From contig JXTC01000100.1 in NCBI GenBank assembly GCA_002914845.1, forward strand, positions 632,998-696,997: DNA of 64,000 nt, read 5' to 3'. The DNA comes from Trema orientale (taxonomy: Eukaryota; Streptophyta; Magnoliopsida; Rosales; Cannabaceae). Made by a program: the position numbers and the translations under genes. The notes under the pieces are model-generated. The model made no database searches, had not been told where the DNA came from, and saw only the letters and a list, made by a program, of their open reading frames with translations. Shown piece after piece: positions 22,743 through 34,329 of the stretch. Positions within the stretch are counted from its first letter, which is position 1. Every line of letters begins with the position of its first letter.

Positions 22743-24887
22743 ATGGCACAGATCTTTCCAGATAGTTTGAGGGAGTTCTGGAGTAACTGGGAGATCCGTG
22801 TGCTGGTCCTAGTTAGCCTCATTCTACAGACTACACTGATCTTGATAGGAAACAGGAGAAAGTACTCAACAGGGAACTTTCTCAGATTCCTAATATGGTC
22901 AACCTACTTGTCAGCAGACTGGATTGCCACGGTCTCACTGAGCGTACTCATGTCCAGTACGTCAGGAGACCTTAACAAGGCTATTGAATCTCCCACGAAC
23001 CCAGGCTTCACAATAACGTCATTCTGGGCTCCTTTTCTTCTTCTTCACCTCGGCGGTCCAGATAACGTCACCGCTTATTCCTTAGAGGACAACGAGCTAT
23101 GGTGGAGGCACTGTGTTACGCTGGTAGTACAAGTGGCAGTAGCTATATATGTGTTTCTTAGAGCCTGGACGACCGGTAACATTGCGGTTAACCTCCTCTC
23201 TGTTCCAATTTTCTTTGCTGGGGTGATCAAATTGGCAGAGCGGACCTGGGTCCGGAGATGTGCGAGTAGTAAATATTTCAGGAAGAGGATGTTTCCCCGC
23301 GCTGACCCGGGTCCCAACTACGCGAGATACATGGAGGAATACCGGACAAAGGAGTTAGAGGGGTACCGGGTGAAATCAGATGACATGAACGCTAAGGCCT
23401 CCGGGAGTACTACAGTAGGAAATGGTCATACTAATGATACCAGCGATCACCATGACCCTGAGGCGGCTGCAGACAACAACAACAGTGACCGAGTTGAAGA
23501 GAAGTACTTGTTAGGAGAAGCCTACGCTTTCTTCAAAACTTTCAGGAGGCTGTTTGCGGACCTTATTCTCGGCATTCAAGATATTGAGAATAGCTACTCC
23601 TTCTTCAAAAGGAATTCTCACCGCGTCGTCTTCAGGGTCATAGAGATTGAGCTTGGATTCATCTACGATGTGTTTTATACAAAAGCTGATTTAATTTACT
23701 CTCCCTCCGGAGGCATTTGCCGTGTCTTAAGCTTCCTCTTAACCGTCGTCGGGTTTGTGAGCTTCTTGAGCATCGATAAGAAAGCGTACCCGAGAGTGGA
23801 CGTAAGCATCACGTACGTATTGCTGGTTGGAGCCATCGCCCTTGAGATATATGCTGCTGTTATGCTACTCTCCTCCGACTGGACTCGGCATTGGCTGAGC
23901 AAGCACAAGAACCCGGTGGTACTGAATCTCTACCGAGCTATTTCATTTTTTTCGCCTCCCGAACGCGAGAGGTGGTCTAATTATATCGCACAATACAACT
24001 TAATAAGCTTCTCTCTTAAAAATGAACCGTCCAAGTGGAGCTTTCTCCAGAGGGCCCTCTGCATTCGCCAGACGATGGAGAAGCGCCGGTACAAGACTTT
24101 TCATGGAGTTACAGAGGAGTTGAAAGAACTCATCTTTCAGCAGCTACGACAAAAAACAAGGACTAATACTACTCATGTCAGCTCAAGTTTCGGAGTTTCG
24201 AAGGATCTTTGTGCTAAAAGGGGTCAAGGGGTTCTCGAGAAAGAGGGATTTCTTGTCAAATTCGGCTGGAGCATTGAAGAAGCTGAATTTGATCAAAGCA
24301 TTCTTCTCTGGCATATTGCTACTGATCTATGCTATTACGATGAAAGTACGGTACTATTGCATCCTACTGAAAACTCAAACTTTCAACCTAATGATGCGAA
24401 AGAGAACAGCAAGTTATTGTCAGACTACATGCTGTACCTTCTGGTCATGCGCCCCTTCATGCTACCCGGTGGGATTGGACAAATCCGGTTCCAAGACACA
24501 TGTGCTGAAGCTACGGAATTTTTCCGAGAAAGGGAATCCATAAAATTTCCAAAGAACGCTTGTGAAGAATTGCTCCAAGTTAGCACTAAGATTCCCCCAT
24601 TGGAAGTGAAAGGAGACAGAAGCAAATCGGTTCTTTTCGATGCCTGCAGGCTTGCAAAAGATTTGCAGACACTAGAGAGAGAAAAAAAATGGGAATTGGT
24701 AAGCCATGTGTGGGTGGAAATGCTGTCTTATGCGGCTAGCCAATGCCAAACGGACCAACACGCTCAGCAACTTAGGAAAGGTGGTGAGCTGATCACTCAT
24801 GTCTGGCTTCTCATGGCGCACCTTGGTATAACTGAACAATTTCAGATTACCAAAGGCTACGCAAGGGCGAAGCTAATTGTGGAATGA
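22743..24887 (+). CDS. DUF4220/DUF594 multi-pass membrane protein
   Basis: Intronless, 714 codons, complete. Predicted membrane segments by inspection: residues about 18-36, 47-71, 124-141 and 148-165, and after a hydrophilic, acidic loop (about 200-255) two more around 330-350 and 358-375. The family signature WAPFLLLHLGGPDN...YSLEDNELWWRH lies at 95-123. The C-terminal cytosolic-looking part has DUF4220/DUF594 features: LLWHIATDLCYY, LLVMRPFMLPGGIGQIRFQD, VSHVWVEMLSYAA and GGELITHVWLLMAHLG near the end. These proteins form large plant families with no established biochemical activity; a membrane location is inferred. The length is normal for the family and no truncation is seen. It sits between the two NLR genes with no shared transcription unit. 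Confidence 0.93.
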   Translation: MAQIFPDSLREFWSNWEIRVLVLVSLILQTTLILIGNRRKYSTGNFLRFLIWSTYLSADWIATVSLSVLMSSTSGDLNKAIESPTNPGFTITSFWAPFLLLHLGGPDNVTAYSLEDNELWWRHCVTLVVQVAVAIYVFLRAWTTGNIAVNLLSVPIFFAGVIKLAERTWVRRCASSKYFRKRMFPRADPGPNYARYMEEYRTKELEGYRVKSDDMNAKASGSTTVGNGHTNDTSDHHDPEAAADNNNSDRVEEKYLLGEAYAFFKTFRRLFADLILGIQDIENSYSFFKRNSHRVVFRVIEIELGFIYDVFYTKADLIYSPSGGICRVLSFLLTVVGFVSFLSIDKKAYPRVDVSITYVLLVGAIALEIYAAVMLLSSDWTRHWLSKHKNPVVLNLYRAISFFSPPERERWSNYIAQYNLISFSLKNEPSKWSFLQRALCIRQTMEKRRYKTFHGVTEELKELIFQQLRQKTRTNTTHVSSSFGVSKDLCAKRGQGVLEKEGFLVKFGWSIEEAEFDQSILLWHIATDLCYYDESTVLLHPTENSNFQPNDAKENSKLLSDYMLYLLVMRPFMLPGGIGQIRFQDTCAEATEFFRERESIKFPKNACEELLQVSTKIPPLEVKGDRSKSVLFDACRLAKDLQTLEREKKWELVSHVWVEMLSYAASQCQTDQHAQQLRKGGELITHVWLLMAHLGITEQFQITKGYARAKLIVE

Positions 24888-26029
24888 ACAGGATGAGTAT
24901 TAATAAATATAGTTTAACAATTTCCAAGTATTTATTTTAAGTTGAAGTAACGATTACACGTCTTGAAAAACTATCCAGGAAAATAAGATGTTAGCTACTG
25001 TCTTGATCTCTCTCCTTTTGTGGAGTGATCCAATACTGGTAGAGCTTTTTCCCTTTGCATTCTCTTGTACTACGTACTGTTAGTTTACCTTTATGTTTCC
25101 TAATTTCTATGCTTTGCTTATTTATCTGCACAAATTTTATGTCTAATCAGCCTCTACATTAATAAAATTGAGCTTTATATATGCATGTTGCACAATATAG
25201 GCTGACCAAGATTTTAACGACTCACCTAAATCCATTTCGGTCCCGGATGAAATACATAAGGAGACTAAAAAAGTTGTACTGGGCAGGAAAAATTTACTAG
25301 AGATTTAAGTTTGGAAATGCACAGGGCTTGTGTTGGTACGGAGAGACCAAGTTCTTGTATGTTGCTGTGAGGATTATGAGTGTGTAATATTGGTCTTGTT
25401 AATTAGTGGATTGATTTCCTTGGATGTAAGGTTTGTTAGAAACCTGAATGAAGTAAAAATAACACCGTGTTTTCTGTCCATGGTGCTGGATTGTTTTCAA
25501 GCTGCTTAATCAGTTTCTTGCTGAATATTTGATCTTAGTTCAACGAGTAGCAATTCAAATCAATCTTGGGCCAGTATGGAAACATGCTAGAATTAAAAAA
25601 TAGTAATAAGAATGTACATATATATTTGTCCAGCAAGGATTTTCTTTATCTTTTTCTTTTGGAACATTCCAAATTGTTTTTTTTTTTTTAATCTATATTT
25701 TCCATTCTTACTTTTTATTTAATTTCTGTTTATTTCAAAACATGCAGGTCAATAGACTCTGTCTATTAAAATATAAAGCCATTGACGTGCAACTGAAAGA
25801 TCCAAGTCAATGAATCAGACTTGGAATAGATTCGACCCACTAATAAATTTGTTCCTATTGGACTACTTGCCACAAATAATGAACCCTTTATAAAAACAAT
25901 CAAACAATTGACTCTGTGAATAGAGATCGGTTATGAAATCTTATACTAATGTATATCATACGTACTACCAGTTTTTAAATAGAGTATATCTAATAGTGGA
26001 TATAATAAAATTAATATATACATATATAT
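24888..26029. other. 3' flank of the DUF4220 gene, no gene seen
   Basis: Presumed 3' UTR followed by AT-rich intergenic DNA, with poly-T near 25676-25690. No coding region is supported. Confidence 0.5.
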
Positions 26030-26191
26030 AAATTTGCTATAAAACAACATTTATTAAAATGAATTAGAAATGGCCATTCCGAGAAAAGCCCCGAAAAAAA
26101 TATCTTTGCCCAAATTAGAGGTTGTTATTGAAATGTCCATTTTTCAGACTTCATTTTAATAAATGTCATTAATTTTGTTTTATAATAAATT
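26030..26191. mobile_element. Foldback MITE-like element
   Basis: The left arm (26030-26078, AATTTGCTATAAAACAA then CATTTATTAAAATGAA) pairs with the right arm (26132-26191, containing TTCATTTTAATAAATG and TTTTATAATAAATT). There are about 53 bp of unpaired centre. No convincing target duplication is seen. Words from its arm recur nearby: TTTGCTATAAAATTAG at about 26320 and 26397, and TTTGCTATACAAATG near 27103. Confidence 0.55.
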
Positions 26192-29100
26192 GATCGAGTT
26201 TATCAGTTCCAAAAAATGTATATATTTTTTTAATATTGCATATCAAATATACCCACTATAAAATCTGATATACATATTCGTATATAAAATTGATTTACTG
26301 ATGCATGACATAAACAACCACTTTGCTATAAAATTAGGAAGAAGTTTTGTATTAAAACGCCCAAAATGTCGGATATAACTCTTTGCTATAAACAACCACT
26401 TTGCTATAAAATTAGAAATATGTTTCACGTCATGCTTAGTACGGCCCAATAAAATATCGTGTCACGCTTGTGTTAACCCAAGTTTCAAAATTCTAAGCCC
26501 GGCACCGCCTACATATATGGGCACATATCATGTCCTGCTCGTGTTTGTGCTGGGCACTTATCGTGTCGAATATAGTGAACCCAATGTGCTAGTGTATCTT
26601 TGCACCCAACTTCGGTCGACCCATTAAATTATTGTGACATATAATATTTTATGAACTTTTAAAAAATATTTAATTAAAAAAAATTATATTTTTGATTTAA
26701 AACAATAACAGAAATACTTAATATACCAATAATTGATTAAAATGAAAATATTCAAATGCAAAATTGTTTCTAAAAGAAAGAACAAAAAACATGATTTTAT
26801 TAATAAGAAAAACCAAAAAGACATATAAAATCTAAAAATATAAATAATATAATAAAGTAAAAATAAATATTTTTTTAGGTACTCGAAGTTATGCTTTTTG
26901 TACTTTTTTGGGTCATATCGTATTTGTGTCGTACTCATGTTGTGCTCATGCACAATATCATGCCATGTCGCGCTAGTTCATAGTGTCCAAAAGTTAGAAC
27001 CTAACATGGTCCAAATCGTACTTGACACGGTCCAAAATCAACTTATGTCGTGTCCTTGTGCCAAATGAGTGGCCTAACCCATTTGACATTTATATTTAAT
27101 CGTTTTGCTATACAAATGAAAACAAAGACATTTATTAAAGTAAGGACTTCTTACAAAAACGGGCTTTGAACCGAAATATCGTAATTTTGAGAGTTTATCT
27201 TAGTACATATCTCTTTTACATACTATGTATACCATATCCCATTTTCAACTTTTATTTGTTTTAATTCCACGTATACCATTTTATGCTTTATCGTGTCCTA
27301 TCCTTATGCTCTTCTTCTCTATCGGCGCCGATGATTCCTATTTAAAGTTTTGCCCCTATAATAAAAGATAAAAACAGAATTTAAGTCCTTTATCATATAC
27401 CTCATTTTGAAATAGCTAGTCTTAAAAACTCCCATTTTCCTAATAAAAATTTCTTTGGCTTTAAGCTCACTTGCAAAAAATTAAAGGGTGACTCTATTGT
27501 CACTCCTCTTTTTTCTCTCCCCACCCCTCTTCTAATTATACCCTTATAAAATTTTAAAATTTCTTTTTATACACTTTTTATATTTTCATTAAGTACAAAA
27601 ATATTCACTGATAAACATTTCTATAAATTTCTTTTCATACAATCCTAATAATTAGCTATCCGTTAGTTTTTAAAACCCAACTTTTATTATTTTTTTTGGG
27701 TCTTATCCTCCATTTTTATTGTATTACTTCCCTAATTTATTGAGGCAGTGGGGGAAGAAGTCATTAAGATTGGAATTATACATGAAAATAAATTTGAATA
27801 TATACATGAAAGATTCGATTTTTTATGAAGAGAAAGATTGAAAAAAAAAAAAGAAGAAGCTTAAAAAATATATAATGTACAGTACCTTCTACTGATCATG
27901 TTTAAATTATATATAATTACGTTAAAAAAAAAAAACTTATATACGATCAAGGAATCGCATATACTATATATATAATTTATCCTTAAAAAAGATTGTACGA
28001 AATATATGAATTATCCTAAAAAAAAGCTGTCTATGATTGAAAAATGCATCTAAGAATGAAAGTTGAGGGGAAAAAAAAACTCCATCTCTTAGACTAACCT
28101 TAGATAAGCACAAATAAGAATATAAAAAAAAAAAACTTAAACACAATTTTTGATCTCTTAGACGCAAAATAAAAATAAATAAATACTGATAATATTAAAT
28201 TAAATAAAAGCTTGTCTCATTACAATCAAAATCATTGGTAGAATCGAAATCTATGACACTAACAATTTATCATAAAATCAAATTATATAAAAGTTTTACT
28301 TTTTAAGATTTGATATAATTTTCATATAAGTAATATATTTTATATGTGAGGGGTGTGCTAAGAAATAGTGTTGTTGTTTAATATTATATGAGGTATATTA
28401 GGTCAATTATAGGAGGATTTTTTTGTGACTAACTAATTAATTAGAAAGGGGGTGGGGAAAGAAAAAATGGCTAATTTTCCTTCAATTTATATTAGATTGG
28501 CAATTGTCATCTTTCCCCCCTTTTTTACTTTTAAGCTCACAATCCGTCAATAGAATCTAAATTAATTTTTAAATATTTATATTATTTTCAAACACCTTTT
28601 ATATAATTTTTAATTCCGAAATTAACCATTAAGAAAAATTAAAAGAAATTTTTAAACCACCATTTTTTATTTTCCACTCATTAGAATTCACGGTCTATTC
28701 ATCATTGATTATAAAACCTAAATATGAGTAGATTAGATTTTGATATCTAAAAGCTTGATTAAGATGATAACTTAACAATAAATAATTATTTACAAGTGTG
28801 TGAGCAGGTGGGAAAAGAAATGAAAAATTATAAATACATATGATGCTGAGCATTCCATATTGATATTGATATAAGAGACTCTCCCCTATAAATTTAAATA
28901 TATAAATAAAAACCATAAATCACCCTTAACATTGCTTAAAGAAATAATGTTTTACCTAATGTCATATATTTGTAATATATATTTTTCAAATAGGGGTATT
29001 TTTGCAAGAAAAAGATATTTGTTGTGTTATTATTTGTCTCTCCATAAGTTTATGGGAAATTAGATGAAATACACTCCTATAATAGTGAGTTCTAGAAAAT

Positions 29101-29199
29101 ACACCAATCTCAATAGTTTTTAGACGAAATACACCCCTTTAAAATAAAAAAAATAAAAAAGAGTATAAAAAGATATTTTAGGGTATTCCCATTTTTTTT
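26192..29199. other. AT-rich intergenic DNA with repeat fragments
   Basis: No gene. CAACCACTTTGCTATAAAA is duplicated at about 26315 and 26393. From about 26430 to 27070 there is degenerate text of the GTCGTGTC/GGGCAC/CATGTCGTG kind, resembling an interspersed plant repeat. The rest (27100-29199) is highly AT-rich with many poly-A tracts and nothing recognisable. Confidence 0.5.
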
Positions 29200-30716
29200 T
29201 GAATTAATCCTTAAATGAGGATTAGTATTAATTTAACACAAGTTTAACAATGCCTAAGCTAGCTTGACAAAACTACATGTCATATGGAAGAAACGACATT
29301 GACTAAGGGAAACACAACGTAGCATGGCATGGACTACACGTGGATTGGAGCTCCCTCAACCAAGTTTGAACTACATGTCACCCGACCCTAGCTACGTGCT
29401 GTAGGTTTAGACTACATACCATTTGGGAGCTATCCTCTTCATATGCAAGCCACAAGCTTTGGGTACAAACTACTCCACTCTTCTAGAAAGCTCTAGAAGC
29501 TTCCAACAAGACAAGTACTTACAAGCTAAGAAAGCTCAGCCCCTTGGGAGCTAAGATATCTCAACCAATGAGGAGCATACACCTCATTACTTAGTGATGT
29601 AGTTAAGTCCCCCTTTTAGTCTAAGGCAAGGCACATTTTTGGCCTATAAATAGAGGTCCAAACACCTCATTTATAAGATTTTGGAAGCATTCATCCAGCT
29701 AAATACAATATTTCTCTTTTTCTTTCTATTCTCTCTCTCTCTCTCTCTCTCGTTCTTGTGCTCAACCGTAGTCACACCTCCATATTTCAACCCATAGCCT
29801 TGATTTTCTCTTATATTATCACCATCTCTCGTTCACATCACCACCATACTTTATCCATTCTTCAACCTGCAGCCATCACTAAAACATCAAACACCACCAC
29901 CATCACTTCATTATCTCGCTTAAGCCGTGGTTTTCAAGTTTCACTTGTGTCCATATATTATTTTGCATACCTTTATTTCTTCATTAATCCTTGCATCTCT
30001 CTATCATCATCTTATTATTTTTATTTAACCTGTTCCTTCATCTCTTCACTTTATATATATACAAATACATACCTATTTTTATATGTTCATACATGTACAA
30101 AAATTGTTCAAAAAGTTGTCTAGCATTGGTATATTCCTAAATATTTATATAGGCTTAGATATTCTTACATATGTCCATTCCTAAGTTCATTTCCATTGCT
30201 TGCATGTTATAGGCCCAATATCCAAATTTATATCACTTTCTACTATCCAATTATTTTTATATCATTCTTTCTATTTTCAAATTATTTTTATGTCACTTCT
30301 TCTACTAACTTGTATCACAAGTTTCTTTGCGTGCAGCCTCTTACCCTTATACTTCAGTGATCTATGGGTACTGAGCTACTCTCCCTGAATTATGTGCTTA
30401 ACCTATGGCACAAGTTCGGGATTTCATGTTTTCTCATTATTTCTCACTCGTTACCTCTGTTATTTCTAACATCTCCTTTTCTGTAATTGACTTCTAGTTG
30501 ATATTATGGTTGATTTATTCGCTTCCGTCAACTAGATCCTCTTATCATTACTACATTATTATATTATTGTTGTCCCCTGAGTCTGTTATCCTAGAAACTA
30601 CCTATGTATAAGGGCACCGTGAGAAGTGTTGTTACTTATTACAACCACCTATCAGGGTTTTAATACGTAGTGACAGTGTTGTGATGACACTTACGTCTTA
30701 TTAGTATTACATCATA

Positions 30717-30752
<36 letters not shown>

Positions 30753-30980
30753 ATAATAATATTACAAGTACGCTATTTCTGCAACTGCTTACATGGGAAG
30801 GGCGATGTGGGAAGTGTTATTTTCTATGTTGACCGCCTATCAGGACTTTGACACGTAGACAGTTTTATGATAACTCTTTTACAATCATGGCAAGGGCGCT
30901 ATAGGAAGTGTCTTTTTTTATCTCGACCGCCCACTAGGACTTCGACACGTGGCACGTATTGTGATGACCCAATCTGTGTA
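29200..30980 (+). repeat. Probable LTR-type retrotransposon sequence
   Basis: A promoter-like GCCTATAAATAGAGG (TATA box 29645-29653) is followed by a (CT)n leader (29730-29751) and a pyrimidine-rich transcript-like stretch, the pattern of plant LTR promoters. A (TTA)n microsatellite is at 30718-30751. Three degenerate units of about 85-95 bp (about 30608-30692, 30797-30890, 30892-30972) share AAGGGCG...GGAAGTGT and CCTATCAGGACTTTGACACGT-like text. Ends and partner LTR are not found. Open frames here look non-coding. Confidence 0.4.
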
Positions 30981-31099
30981 CAACCTGTGATCTAACCTTA
31001 ATCTTAATTATTCTCTACTTTGGTCTAATTAATTATAGGTCTTATTAATTAATCAAAGCACGAGGTCCGATCCCAAACAAAAGACTTATATACCCTTAA

Positions 31100-31345
31100 G
31101 TTAAGAGCGCTAGACAGGGGTATTGAGAGCTAGACAAAGTGTCTAGAAAGTTGACATGAGAAAAAAAGTATATTTATGTTGTTTAGTACTAGACAGAGCA
31201 ATATAAGGTGTCGAGATCTAGACAAGGTATCTGGAAACTTGACAGGAAAAAAATTATATTTGAGTGTTTAGCACCAGATAGGGCTAGACGGGGTGTCTAG
31301 TCGCACTAGACAATGTGTTTAGCAACTCGACCTCCTCCATCTAAC
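31100..31345. repeat. Tandem array of CTAGACA palindromic units
   Basis: About three units of roughly 85 bp, each with CTAGACA...TGTCTAG-like half-sites, for example AGCTAGACAAAGTGTCTAG near 31130, with variants near 31215 and 31290. Each unit can fold back on itself. The function is unknown. Confidence 0.5.
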
Positions 31346-31829
31346 CGGAATGTAGACTTTTGATGAGATAAACGATAAGGGCATTTTTGTATTTAAAATA
31401 AGTTAAAACTTAAAAATGTGTTCTCCTCAAAAAATTATTAAGAGGAGTGCATTTCCTCAATACACTATGGTAAAAGTGTATTTTACAAAGAATCTCGTGT
31501 TTTTCCTTAGTAAAAATTATAGTCCACTAAAATCATTTCCTAGTTCAATCTTGGACGTTCTCATTTATAGCATTCTATTGAAATAGCAATAAACCCTAAT
31601 AATTAATATGTTGCAAGATCATATGCTTTTTAATAATAACAAAGATAAAGGACAGAACTGAAGTGCTATAATTTTTCTTTTTTTCATCTTTTAATTTAAA
31701 AGACATATGTTTTTCAAGTTTGAACACATGTATGCAATTCCAAATGGTTTCTGAGAAGGCCGTATATACTATTTTTTTCTCTTCCTCAGTTAAGGACCTG
31801 TATCTATATGAATCTGATGTTCGATTGTT

Positions 31830-32200
31830 TGTCTGGCTTAAAGATGTCAATGTGAGGAAGGTTTTGTGGGCCCGCCCACATTTCAATGAAAAAGCACGAT
31901 ATATGCCCAACCTAATCTATATTAATGTGCGCCTGGGCCGGCCCGTTATAAATAGTAGTGGTCGAGCTGTGCCTCAGCAGTAGACCTATCTCACATTTCT
32001 ACAGGTCCACATTTAGTCATTTAATATACTATTTTAAATATATTTCTTAATTAAAATTTTAAAAAATCTTAATTAAATATTTTTATTTATATGCTTTTAA
32101 TATTATTTATTTACTTATTTTTGTTTATTTTCAATGTGTTCAAATTTTAAAAAAATCTGAATAAGTTTTAGGCCCATATTTTAGCCCACATAAGCACATA
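31830..32200. repeat. GGGCC-rich interspersed repeat fragment
   Basis: Contains GTGGGCCCGCCCAC, GGGCCGGCCCG and AGGCCCATATTTTAGCCCAC-like words in otherwise AT-rich DNA. Similar words occur at 35640-35840 (GGGTCGGGCCTAGGCCC). It looks like fragments of a non-autonomous DNA transposon family, but ends are not visible. Confidence 0.3.
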
Positions 32201-32379
32201 TTTGATATTTTAAAGTATAGAATAATAATGAAATAAGGAAATTAGGAGATACACGGTGTTTCAAATGATAATGTCAAATATACGGTACCATACTTTTTTC
32301 TAATTTTCATACGATATTTTTTTGAAAAATACCACATTATTTTTTCCCCTCCTTTCATTTTTCCCTTGCTTAGATCTAA

Positions 32380-33059
32380 GGTGGTGTTTGGTTGATAGTA
32401 ATGGAATGGAATGTAATGGCTTTACATTGTTTGGTTTCACTTTTTACTTATGAATGACCTTTACAATGTAATGACCATTACATCAAATAAAGGAATTAGA
32501 ATTACACTTGAAAATGAATGTAAAGGCCATTACATTCCTAAGTTAGCTACTTTTTCCCTTTTTGCCCCTCATTTAACATATTTTACCCCCTCATTATTAT
32601 CTTCTTCCTCATTATCTATGATTAAACCAAATGTAAAACTTGCATCCATATTCATGACTAAACTACCCACAAATCATCTTTTTCCTCATATCATCCAATT
32701 ACTATATTTTTGTTTTCTAATATACATTTTGTATGTTATATTTATATGGTAAATAATAATGAGCAATTATTAAAATATTAATTTTACTACCATAAGAAAA
32801 TTAATCTATTTTTATATTTGGTAATTGAATTTATTTTTATATTTTCTTTTTTCCAATAGTGATAGCATTTATTTTTTTTAAAATAAATTAATTCAAAATC
32901 AGGGGTATATTAGTCAAAGTACAGTTAATTCCATTACATTCCATAGTTGATTCCAAAGTTTCAACCAAACAAAATAATCACCTTTCTTTTCCTTTCCATT
33001 CTTGTTCCCATTACGATTACCATTACATTTAATTTCATTCCACCCAACCAAACGGCACC
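32380..33059. mobile_element. Tourist-like (PIF/Harbinger) MITE
   Basis: The 680-bp element has terminal inverted repeats GGTGGTGTTTGGTTG (left) and GGTGCCGTTTGGTTG (right, reverse complement). Extended complementarity follows (GTAATGG words on both sides). It is flanked by the 3-bp direct repeat TAA at 32377-32379 and 33060-33062. A TAA/TTA target duplication with GG-starting ends is diagnostic of PIF/Harbinger MITEs. There is no transposase. Confidence 0.8.
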
Positions 33060-33062
33060 TAA

Positions 33063-33609
33063 GAGTTGGTGACCTTGTCTTCTCAGCTCTCATGGCCAGC
33101 GATCTCGTCTCTTCTACTCTCTCGCTCACTCTAATTCTCAGTCTCTTTCTCTCAAAACCTGAGTCTTATGATCTGCTCCATCTGATTTCGAAAGCTTTTC
33201 GCTCAGGTGCTCCATTTTTTTTTCTTCTCGTTTTCTAGGTATATTGTATTGCTCTATTTGATTTCTCAAGAAATATGGGAAATAGCACAATCATAAACTT
33301 TTATATCATCTTGTAAAAATAATTTCTGAGAACTTTTTTTTTTTCCCTGTGTATGTATAAAGAAGAAAAAAGGGTTTGGATACATTAAGAAGTGATTGTA
33401 CTTTTTTTTTTTTTTGCTGAGTTTCAAAGCAATTTTGATTGATATGTACTTGTTAGTACTCATGCTCTAGTGGTGTTTGATAAAATGCCTCAGATAGTGG
33501 GGGAACTAGATTTGTTCGTATTCAAAACATATTTAAGGCTGATTATTATTTTCCATTTTTAATACTAAGGACGAGTGAGATGACCCTTGAACTCATTTTG
33601 TCAAATTTG
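33063..33609. other. Spacer, no confident gene
   Basis: A pyrimidine-rich stretch (33070-33240) with an open frame of about 75 codons resembles a 5' leader or a degenerate exon but matches nothing I know. Poly-T tracts follow. Confidence 0.4.
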
Positions 33610-33744
33610 TGTGCCAGCTTGATTGATGTTGGTTTGCTCTGCGTACAAGAGAATACAGGAGAAAGGCCAACCATGTTAGATGTTATTCACATTATTGCCA
33701 CCGACCAAAGTATGCCTCTAGGCCCTTTACCTATTCCAAATTAA
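33610..33744 (+). pseudogene. C-terminal fragment of a receptor-like kinase
   Basis: A 44-codon open stretch ending in TAA contains the phrase DVGLLCVQENTGERPTMLDV. This is the kinase subdomain XI signature of S-domain/DUF26-type plant receptor kinases (…GLLCVQ…RPTM..V), followed by a short tail to the natural C-terminus. No upstream kinase domain is recognisable within several kilobases on this strand, so it is a truncated relic or an exon displaced by insertions. Confidence 0.65.
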
Positions 33745-33787
33745 GTGGCATATTCATTTGAGAATAAAAATAATAAAGAGGCAAACT

Positions 33788-33920
33788 ATTAGTGCCTCTA
33801 TTACAAACTTAGAGCCAAGATGAAAGTTTTGGCAAATTGTTATGGTATTAAACAGGAATGATCTCCTTCAATAAGTGTCTCTATTACAGACTTCGAGCCA
33901 AGATGAAAGTTTTGGCAACG
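33788..33920. repeat. 84-bp-spaced direct duplication
   Basis: About 45 bp beginning AGTGCCTCTATTACA and ending GATGAAAGTTTTGGCAA at 33790-33835 recurs with three changes at 33874-33918. It follows the receptor-kinase fragment. Confidence 0.7.
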
Positions 33921-34329
33921 TGGGAAGAATTAGTTTCAAGTTTGTGTCTGCTAAGTTACTAAATTGATTATAAAGTTGTTTATCTTTATTTTATGAGAAA
34001 TGACTACTGATTGTAGCTGTATTTGTGCATCATATTATGTGCATTGTATATTTGTATCTGAATAATTTTATTTTTCAGCATTGTTTTAGTGCAATATTCA
34101 TTTGAGTTGTATTTATGTTGAAATTACACTATATTCTTGTCCATTACTCAATTTTGAACATGAAAAGTATTCCTTTGTAGTTAAGGATATAATCCATTTA
34201 CCTTTTTTAGTCATAACTTATTTTTTAGATCTATGAGTTTATATGATTGAACATGGTCTAAGTAACATGTGGTTTGTCTAAATGGTAAGAAGTGTAATTT
34301 TTATCACCATGTGCTACCAAATATGAGTT

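Noticed and set aside
29758-30388. Open frames in the LTR-like stretch
   Set aside because: Ser/Thr/His/Tyr-rich translations of pyrimidine-rich LTR leader; not protein-like.
32450-33238. Open frames over the MITE and its right border
   Set aside because: Mostly inside or across the Tourist-like element; no domains.
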